From assembly GCA_050084515.1 (NCBI GenBank), contig CM114273.1, forward strand, positions 24,366,001 to 24,430,000: DNA of 64,000 nucleotides. Reading direction: 5' to 3'. This document shows, one piece after another, positions 56,899 through 64,000 of this stretch. Within the stretch, counting starts at the first letter, position 1. Each line of letters begins with the position of its first letter. Below the pieces are notes generated by a model that saw only the letters and a program-made list of their open reading frames with translations, ran no database searches and was not told the origin of the DNA. The DNA comes from Blasia pusilla (lineage: Eukaryota > Marchantiophyta > Marchantiopsida > Blasiales). The translations under genes were made by a program, and so were the position numbers.

Positions 56899-57168
56899 TG
56901 TTGGAATGTGTAAACGGCAACAAGCCGCGCTGCACCGTAAACAAACAGACTTCAACGTAAACGCTGCAAGGCAAGTTGGGCGCTGCACCGTAAACAAACA
57001 GGCTTCAACGCAAACGCTGCAAGGCAAGTTGGGTGCAACGTAAGCGCTGCATAGACGAGTTAGGCTCCAATCAAACAGCATACAACGAGCACTTAACTCA
57101 TGTATAAAACTCTTCACATGGTTGTGACCAGTTAATTCCGCTCAGCAGAATTGCTGAAATAAACTTCA
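56899..57168 (+). repeat. 3' LTR of the Copia element
   Basis: 270 bp, about 37 bp longer than the 5' LTR because it has additional internal copies of the GCTGCAAGGCAAGTTGGG / GCACCGTAAACAAACAGG repeats. Otherwise it is nearly identical to the 5' LTR. Confidence 0.9.
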
Positions 57169-57173
57169 ACTTC

Positions 57174-57490
57174 CCCCTTCCTGTACGTTCCGTCAGTTCA
57201 CCGGTTCCCTGGTTACTGGAAATGGGAGGTGGAAGAGTCGCAAAATCTCGCGCCCTGCCTTTTTGCGGCGCGAATCCGGGTCGGGTCCCATTAACGAACT
57301 CCATTTCCAGCCGTTTGATCTTCGTGATTTGGGACCTCGGGTCTGGGTCTCCGCGACATCGGTTGCATGGGACCGGGTTGTTAGGGGAAGTTTTTTTCCT
57401 ACTAAATTTGTATCTTGATGAATTTCCCATTTTTTTCTATTTAATATATTTGATACTCTCCCTCGCTGTCACCTGTTCGCATCCCAATTT
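57174..57490. other. Flank of the Copia element, continuing 52.06 kb
   Basis: No gene recognised. A plus frame at 57,222-57,578 is open but unassigned. Confidence 0.35.
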
Positions 57491-58190
57491 CTGTTCTTCT
57501 ACATTTGAGAATTTCAGATCTGAATTTTGCAGAGGGCATATTTTTTACGTGGAGTGTCATATGAAGTTAAGATTTTGAGGCAACGTGGAATGTAAGGAGG
57601 CGCCCTAGTCCTCAAAATTGCAAGCACAACCGAGTTACACACACGAAATTGTGAGAGATTTGAGTTTTGCTCTTCTAGATTTGAAGATTTTAGATCTCAA
57701 TTTTGCGGAGGCCATATTTTTGAGGTGGAGTGTCATATGAAGCTAATATTTTGAGTCAACATGGAATGTAAAGAGGCACCCTAGCCTTAAAAATTGCAAG
57801 CACAACCGAGTTACACACACGAAGTTGTGAGAGATTTGAGTTTCTGCTCTTCAAGATTTGAGGATTTCAGATCTGAATCTTTCAGAGGCCATATCTTTGA
57901 CATGGAGTGTCATATGAAGCAAAGATTTTGAGGCAATGTGGAATGCAATGAGGTATTCTAACCCTCAAAATTGCAAGCACAACCTGAGTTACAAACACGA
58001 AGTTGTGAGAAATTTTAATTTCTGCTCTTCTAGATTTGAGGATTTCAGATCTGAATCTTGCGGAGGCCATATCTTTGAAGTGCAGTGTCATATAAAGCTG
58101 AGATTTTGACACAACGTGAAGTGTCAAGAGGTGTCTTAACCCTTGGAATTTCAAGTACAACCAATTTCTAGAGAAAAATTTGTGTGGTGT
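57491..58190 (+). repeat. Four tandem copies of a unit of about 178 bp upstream of the LINE
   Basis: Units start near 57,491, 57,666, 57,843 and 58,020 and share TTTCAGATCTGAAT, GGAGTGTCATATGAAG, CAAAATTGCAAGCACAACC and ACGAAGTTGTGAGA. The last unit runs directly into the LINE leader, about 30 bp before the ORF1 start. Such an array at a LINE 5' end resembles promoter monomers known from other L1-type elements. Confidence 0.85.
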
Positions 58191-58220
58191 TGGAGATTCG
58201 GTTATACTTTATTGGAGGTC

Positions 58221-59012
58221 ATGCAATATCTGGGATGTAGTGAAGTTGACTACATGATGACTACTCAAGACAAAATCTTGAATCTAGTGCAAGTGGTCTT
58301 GCATGAATTGAAAGAACTTTGACAAGAATTCAAGGTACAAACTTCTCAATTAAACCTTGCACATATTCAAATCCAAGAGTTGAAGGCAACGCAAGAGGTT
58401 TTGAAGAAAGCGTTGAAAGATAGTTCTAGTGTGATGCTCGGTCTTTCCAAATCTGTTGCGGATGTTCAAGAGAAGGCATCATCATTAGCGAATTCTCCCA
58501 ATAGTTCAAGATTGCATGAGGTTGTTGAAACTTTAGAAGTGAAAAGGAAATCTTATGCTGAAGCTACAAAGGTTGCTCGTATCTCTTTCTGTCAAGAGCA
58601 AGAGATAGAAAATGAAAACCAATTTGCTCGTAGAAAGAATGTGAGAATCTCAGGTTTGCCGGAAACAGAGATCGGAGAGGTGAAGAGTGTTGTCACCAAG
58701 TTCTTGGTTGATACACTTCGTCTTCATAACCCGGACTTGGCTCAAGCTTTCCGTATTGGGAAAACGGGAACACAACCTCGTGCCATTCTAGTTAAGTTTG
58801 TTGATCAAGCTCAACGTGATACTGCCATGGCTAACAAGGCCATTCTCAAAGGACGGAGGATATGGTTGGATCCTGATATCACACCTCTACAAGTCGAAGC
58901 TAGGAGAAAGGAGCTTGCAAAGGTCAAAGAGGCTCAAGAAGCAGGTTTTATTGCTTATCTACGCGATGGTCGAACAATTGTTACCGAGAGAAAAAGAGAG
59001 TTATCAACCTAG
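58221..59012 (+). pseudogene. LINE ORF1 (coiled coil plus RRM-like RNA-binding protein)
   Basis: Nucleic-acid chaperone of LINE particles. A continuous frame begins at ATG 58,221 (MQYLGCSEVDYMMTTQDKIL) and has a single TGA at 58,320, then stays open to 59,012. Residues after the stop form a coiled coil (IQIQELKATQEVLKKALKDS). An ENENQFARRKNVRISGLPET motif starts an L1-ORF1-like RRM (DLAQAFRIGKTGTQPRAILV; FVDQAQRDTAM), ending in a basic tail. The family resemblance is to plant L1 ORF1/transposase-22-type proteins. Confidence 0.75.
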
Positions 59013-59024
59013 CAATCTAAGAAG

Positions 59025-62000
59025 TTGAGAGTGTTGATGTGGAATATACGAGGCCTTTCAACAACAAAGTATGTGAGTGCTCTACCCATTTGGGGGATGG
59101 CGGACATCATCAATATTGTGGAGACTTGGGAACATGAGAGCAATACTATTGTAGAGATGCAAGGGTTTACTTTGGTGGGATCGACATGGAATCAAAGAAG
59201 GCAACGAGCAGGAAGGGGTTATGGTGGTATTGCTACTTTCATCAGGTCTCAATTTCTACCTCTCATACATCTAGAAGATCAAGATATCGAGGGCCAATAT
59301 CATTGGCTACGTCTTGGTTTGGTTGGGGGATCTTATTGTTATTTGGAAGTTTGTTATTTTGCACCACTCTCTATGCCTATCTACTCAACACGCACTTATA
59401 ATCGAAGTCAACCGTTCCATCGACTTATTGGGGATGTTCTCAAATATCAAAGCAAAGGTGAAGTCTTTCTAGTTAGGTATTTCAATGCTCGCACACGTAT
59501 TTCTCAATTTACCCAATTCAGTGATTCCTTGACTTCTCCTCTTCTCGAAGAACATGAGGATGGTTTGTGGTCTAGAATCTCTTCAGATCTTTCTACAAAT
59601 CCTTTGACATAGCATTTTTAAACCTTCGGAGCCACTTGTAATTTGAAAGTTCTTAATGGAACCTCTCATTTTCCCAACTCTCACTCCAATACGTGTTTCT
59701 CCTCTACCGGCGCTAGCACCATCGATTATCTACTGTCTTTTCCTACTAATAGCTCTCTTATCTCTACATTTGATATTCTAGAACCTTAGCCTGAATCAGA
59801 TCATGCACCTCTTTTGTTTACTCTCTCATTGTCAAAGGCAATTCCTCTCTTGACATGTCAATCGGGTTTAGCTTCTCCCAAGTTTCGCTTAGATGCTGGT
59901 AAAAAAGATCTTTATACGCTACATTTACAAGAACTCTTGACTCGCATTGTATGGAGCCCAGATCCACACATGGCAAGTTTGCAACTAACCGAATTGCTCA
60001 AAAACACAGCATCTAAGTTCTTTTCGTGCCACACACGGATAGAAGTGCTAGGAGTTTGCCTTGTAATGGGTGGTTTGACTCTGAATGCAAGCAAGCAAGG
60101 GCACGATCAGTTGATAAATCTTTGGATATCCAAAGTCGGCTTATTATGATGAGCCTTTACAATACTTGGTGAGATCTAAGAAACGAGCTTTCTTGCGGCG
60201 GAAGCAAGAGTCCTTGACAAGAGAGCTACATGAGGACCCCAAATCATTTTGGAGACGGTTAGTAGTATGGTCTTCAAAACCTACTCTTGATCCCAAGTCT
60301 TTGATATCTTTTGCCGAAAAGCTCTATTTCTTCCTCGATGCTATATCTATGCCACGTTGTGAAAGAATACCTAGCTTATTCTCTGAAGTAGAGGTGATGA
60401 CTCAACTAAGAAGATTAGCGAATGGTAAATGTGAGGATTTGGATGGTCTTTCTATTGAACTTTTCAAGTGGGGAGGAGATTGTATTGGACCAATCCTCAC
60501 CAAAGTATTGGGTGATGCTGCTATCTATGGTTTTCCTTCAATTGGTCGCTACGGGAGATTGTTCGTATTCACAAATCAAGAAGGAAGGACTTGATGACAA
60601 ACTATCGCACTATCATGGTGGGTAGTATTTTTGCCAAGTTATTTGGGAAAATGGTGAAGTCAAAGTTAAGCACATGGACAGAGTCTTTCCAAAAGAAAGC
60701 ACGGGTCCAAGTTGGTTTTCGCCCAACATACAACACCATCGACCATATCTTGGCCTTGTGTGTTTTATGGGAGAAATCTAAGGGCACTGGAAAAGCTTTG
60801 TTTTGCGGCTTCATCGATTTTAAGAAAGCTTTTGATACTGTACCTCGTAAGCTCTTATGGGAAAGGCTGCAAGCCATTGGAGTACCACCAAATCTCCTAG
60901 CAGCCGTGGCAACGTTATACCATTCCGTTCGGGACAAGATCAAAGGTTCACAAACTCAAGAGATCTTGAGTATAATCGGAGTTATTCCAAGTTGCCCTCT
61001 CTCCCCTCTTCTCTTTGGAGTTTTCATAGATGATATCGAAAAGTGGTTGGAGGAATGTGATAGTGAAGGTGTCAAGCTTGGGGACTTTGTCATCAAAGCT
61101 CTATTGTATGCAGATGATATAATATTACTAGCACATGATGGCATTAGTTTACAAAAATACCTCGACACTTTGGCAAGGTTTTGTACCCAGAATCAGATGG
61201 AGGTTAATATGGATAAGTCTAAAGTCATTATAGTGGGTACTAGATCCAAGTTCTCGTTCTTTTACAAAGGTCTACAAATAGAACAAGTGAAGAGTTATAA
61301 ATATATAGGCATCAATTTCTCTAATGACTATAGTTGGGCACTTTGCGTGCAAAAGAGAGTAGAAGCTGGTTACAAAGCTCTATATTCATTTTTAAAGCGG
61401 TGTAGAAGAGCTCATCTTGTGTCTTGGAGTCTTAGGAAATTCTTATTTAGGAGCTTAGTGTTGCCGGTGGTCTTATATGGGATACAAGTTTGGGGCCCTA
61501 GTGGTAAGAAGACAAGTTGGGAGCGCGTGGAGAGGGTGCAAAAGATCTTTCTACAAGAAGAATTGGGTATAAGAAACCAAACTCCGTATGCTATTCTTCT
61601 TGCGGAAACATGTTGTCTTCCTCTAGAGGCTGAATCTTTTACTTGACCATCACTTACATCGCAAGGGTGAGATCTCTTGATATTTCTCGCCTCCCTCATC
61701 AAGCTTTGCGAGCCACACGTTCCATAGGGTGGATGGCGGATGTGGTGACTTGGTCTTCAAAGTGGAATGTAGCGGAACGCGATTGGGACTTGAAACCAAT
61801 GGCCCTCCGCGAGCATCTACAGAAGTAATTTCTCAATATTATTTGGAGCAGCCAGGGCACCAAAATGGAGTTTTATCAACTTCATGTTAATCCTATGCTT
61901 CTATATTGTGAACAAGAATACCTACTTGGAGGGATCTCTACGTTCTTACGTCATATTATCGCACGATTATTCTTAGCTTATGAGACGGGTCTCATAAGCT

Positions 62001-62160
62001 AGGAATTGAGGAAGGACGATAGTTTAATATTGATAGAAGTGAACGAATTTGTAGGTTATGTGACGGAGAAAATATTGAAGATGAAAAACATATGTTTGTT
62101 ACATGTCCATGGTATGAAGAGATTAGATTGTCTCATAAAATAGGTGTGGAGAATTTATAT
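59025..62160 (+). pseudogene. LINE ORF2: endonuclease, reverse transcriptase, CCHC finger
   Basis: Endonuclease: MRVLMWNIRGLSTTK (59,025), VETWEHES, the YFNART motif (degenerate GDFNAR) and DYLLSF ... SDHAPLLFTLS (about 59,725-59,825), with stops at 59,612 and near 59,788. RT: RKKRAFLRRKQESLTREL (60,175), VQVGFRPTYNTIDHILALCV (60,708), CGFIDFKKAFDTVPRKLLWE and the catalytic box LLYADDIILLAHDG (about 61,104). A C-terminal zinc finger reads RICRLCDGENIEDEKHMFVT then CPWYEE (about 62,045-62,120). Frame breaks at 60,590 and 61,646 add to the lesions. Confidence 0.87.
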
Positions 62161-62415
62161 TCTTTGTTACAATCAGTGTCTTATAATTTAGGTTATTATA
62201 TTAAAAACGTCATTATTCATCGCTCAAATGCTCTAGATAGTAACTAAAAAAAAATCTTTAAGATCTTCTCTTCACATTACAAGTCACCGAATGAATGACT
62301 TGTAATGTATTTTTCAATCTTTTATCTTTTGGGTCCTACGATCTATTTACCATTTAATTGTAATTCTCCTCTCCATATTTCTTCAAATTTCCTACCACGG
62401 ATGTCATAAGGAACC

Positions 62416-62707
62416 ATGGCGTGCGTGACTGAGATGATGGAATGTAAAGTAACATGGAACCGCTATACGGCTTCTACGACTGAAGGTTTGTCCTCGATTG
62501 TTCCGCTCCACGATTTTCACGGCGTGACTAGTCTTTGGTCCGGGAAATCTCGACGGTTGATCTTGGATCGCGTAGGCGACTCTACCCGCGGCCCCTTCAT
62601 CAATTACGAGTCATTGCGCGCAAGGCTCTGTTCCAAACTCTGCGACCAGACCTCGTAAGACGACCGATATTCTTTCTATTTTGCGAGAGCGCTTGAGGAG
62701 CAGAGCC
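62416..62707 (+). other. 5' flank of the dirigent gene
   Basis: Contains an open frame of 80 residues (62,416-62,658; MACVTEMMECKVTWNRYTAS) without recognised domain. It is GC-richer than the adjoining LINE tail. It may be promoter/5' UTR of the dirigent gene or an unrelated frame. Confidence 0.35.
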
Positions 62708-63256
62708 ATGGGGTCGCGGGCACTATGGTGGACGACAGCAGCTGTGCTGATGGTGACGGTGAGTGATTCTTTCCGAGATGTTGTGGATGTGAATGGAGAA
62801 ACGGAGACGTTGACATATTATATCCACTGCACAGACGAAGTGGCGATTGTTGCGGGGCCAGGTGCGAATGGTCATGACTTGACTGCTCTGAAGTTCGGGA
62901 GTACTCTCATTTTCGATAACGATGTGACGGAAGGACCCGAGTTGACCTCCAAGCGGATAGGGAGGCGGGAAGGAATGGCGTTCAAGAACAATTTTGATGG
63001 GGCGAACTACTACCTTCTTTTCACAATCATCTTCGAGCACCATGGGAAGTATAATGGGACCTTACAGGTGCAGGGGACGGAGATAGGTTCGGGTGATAGG
63101 GAGATTTCTGTTGTGGGTGGAACCGTCGATTTCCGAGGGGCTCGAGGGTATTCAACATTTCACTTACATTCGAGTGTGTCATACCCTATCATCAAGCAGA
63201 ACTTCGTGCTCTACAAAAGCTCTTTCAATTACAAGCCATCCGTCACGACGGCCTGA
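62708..63256 (+). CDS. Dirigent-domain protein (secreted)
   Basis: Dirigent proteins are secreted beta-barrel proteins that guide stereoselective coupling of phenoxy radicals in lignan and cell-wall phenolic synthesis. I choose ATG 62,708 because MGSRALWWTTAAVLMVTVSD gives a signal-peptide-like start; an in-frame ATG at 62,681 adds nine charged residues in front. The mature part shows YYIHCTDEVAIVAGPG, GSTLIFDNDVTEGPELTSKR with GRREGMAF, YYLLFTIIFEHHGKYNGTLQ (the family LQ-x-QG region), EISVVGGTVDFRGARGYSTF and a C-terminal FVLYKSSF-like strand. Length (about 182 residues) fits the family. It is intronless, as most dirigent genes are. No lesion is seen, so it is probably functional. Confidence 0.9.
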   Translation: MGSRALWWTTAAVLMVTVSDSFRDVVDVNGETETLTYYIHCTDEVAIVAGPGANGHDLTALKFGSTLIFDNDVTEGPELTSKRIGRREGMAFKNNFDGANYYLLFTIIFEHHGKYNGTLQVQGTEIGSGDREISVVGGTVDFRGARGYSTFHLHSSVSYPIIKQNFVLYKSSFNYKPSVTTA

Positions 63257-63479
63257 ATCGTTGGCTTTAGCTTGCTCTCTAGAATGTTGCAAAAGAATTC
63301 TATCTCCGTGTTTCAATTCTGGTTCCATGAGCTTCAAAGACCACCGTGCACGGGAAGGCATGCGGCCTGTGCAAAAGTTCGAAGAACGTCATAATTGTGA
63401 GTAAGTCGCAGCTTGGAAGTCTATTCAAATTCGTGCAAATGTCAGTCGAGCACGGGCCACCCTCAGATTTGTGAGATTA

Positions 63480-63485
63480 AATAAA
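63480..63485 (+). terminator. Polyadenylation signal downstream of the dirigent gene
   Basis: AATAAA lies 224 bp after the stop codon, a reasonable distance for a plant 3' UTR. Not proven. Confidence 0.5.
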
Positions 63486-64000
63486 ACGACTTCAAATCTA
63501 ACAATTTAGCGCTTATGCTTAGTTCTGTTCGCGCTGCTGGATATGTGGTGCTGATAGTGGAGGCATGTTTTGTTCTATGGAACGGGATCCATCTATTCGT
63601 GGCTGGAAAGTGTAACTAGTGTGGCGCCCCCTTGCAAAGGAAAAACATGTAAGAAAATCTTTGTGGCGGTGTGGCTCCTACTATGTAATGCTATATTCAG
63701 GTTACCACGTTAGAGCATTGTATTGAATTTTTTTTTTCCGCGATTCGGTATCAAATTTTGAGCGTTTGTGTCTTCGTGTTTGAGTGTATTGTAAGTGCAG
63801 TTATGAAGCAATCAGACTCTTCGGAAGGCTTTTGGAACCTTCAAATAAGTAGCTTCAAACCTTGGGTGATTGGTAACACTTAGCCGATCATACGGTCTTT
63901 ATATTTTGGCAAACTAATATGAATTCTGTAGGGGATGAGGATATCCACCTGAGTATGTAGTGACTAATGCTATCGAATCCATGTTGCAGTAGTATTTTGA
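63486..64000. other. 3' flank, no gene recognised
   Basis: AT-rich sequence without open frames of note, probably 3' flanking DNA of the dirigent gene. Confidence 0.4.

Larger units (their letters stand above)
52066..57168 (+). mobile_element. Ty1/Copia LTR retrotransposon, near complete
   Basis: LTRs at 52,066-52,298 and 56,899-57,168 both start TGTTGGAATG and end AAACTTCA. A tRNA initiator-Met-type primer-binding site TGGTATCAAAGC begins at 52,299. A polypurine tract AGGGAGGA (56,891-56,898) directly precedes the 3' LTR. The flanks ACTTA (52,061-52,065) and ACTTC (57,169-57,173) look like a 5-bp target duplication with one change. Protease, integrase, RT, RNase H order is Copia. It has a few frame lesions only, so it inserted later than the Gypsy copies decayed. 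Confidence 0.93.
58200..62340 (+). mobile_element. LINE (L1-clade-like non-LTR retrotransposon), degenerate
   Basis: Two ORFs in the usual order: an RNA-binding ORF1, and ORF2 with AP-type endonuclease, reverse transcriptase and a C-terminal CCHC finger. No LTRs. The 5' end carries the tandem units; the 3' end lies after about 62,240 (A-rich TAACTAAAAAAAAATC at 62,243). Stops break both ORFs. Confidence 0.85.

Noticed and set aside
57882-58160. Minus-strand frame across the tandem units
   Set aside because: Repetitive peptide (LHFKDMASARFRSEIL-like) produced by the 178-bp repeat; no coding evidence.
62723-63043. Minus-strand frame overlapping the dirigent gene
   Set aside because: Antisense shadow of a clear dirigent coding sequence.

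Overview
This is eukaryotic, land-plant-type DNA. The strongest taxonomic clue is a multi-exon gene on the minus strand at the left end, which I read as IFT122, a core intraflagellar-transport (IFT-A) protein. Flowering plants and conifers lack this gene, while plants with swimming sperm (bryophytes, lycophytes, ferns, cycads, Ginkgo) keep it. Together with a dirigent gene at the right end and an extreme load of nested transposons, this suggests a seedless plant with a sizeable genome, perhaps a lycophyte or fern. The species cannot be fixed from the sequence alone.

Layout. 0.8-7.8 kb: IFT122 (minus), 16 exons read by eye, with the C-terminal half beyond the window or not found. 7.8-9.2 kb: no recognisable gene. 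9.5-10.6 kb: retroelement fragments, including a minus-strand gag piece. 11.1-21.2 kb: a decayed Ty3/Gypsy element (copy A, plus strand) in the order gag, protease, cytosine-5 DNA methyltransferase, reverse transcriptase/RNase H, integrase, PHD-like zinc finger. 21.8-22.6 kb: an inverted duplication of a Copia fragment. 24.6-26.9 kb and 49.5-49.9 kb: the two halves of a PIF/Harbinger element (transposase, plus; Myb/SANT-like partner, minus). It is split by a second copy of the methyltransferase Gypsy element (copy B, minus, about 27.1-49.5 kb). Copy B is itself split inside its RNase H domain by a 12.6 kb Mutator-like element (29,171-41,814), which is flanked by a 10-bp target-site duplication. 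52.07-57.17 kb: a nearly complete Copia element with LTRs, primer-binding site and polypurine tract. 57.5-58.2 kb: four tandem copies of a unit of about 178 bp, directly upstream of a LINE (ORF1, endonuclease/reverse transcriptase; 58.2-62.3 kb). 62.7-63.3 kb: an intact single-exon dirigent-domain gene.

The most unusual content is (1) a Gypsy family carrying a Dnmt3-like cytosine methyltransferase between protease and reverse transcriptase, seen in two independent copies; and (2) a 12.6 kb Mutator-like element that carries a second, plus-strand gene whose C-terminus resembles an N4/N6-type DNA methyltransferase, and which is filled with about 40 copies of a 27-bp perfect palindrome. The palindromes are concentrated in introns and intergenic gaps, in arrays with roughly 60-65 bp periodicity, and I saw them nowhere else in the window. 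Thus two unrelated transposon superfamilies in one nest each appear to carry DNA-methylation enzymes. Nearly all transposon reading frames are broken by stops or frameshifts; IFT122 (as far as visible) and the dirigent gene look intact.
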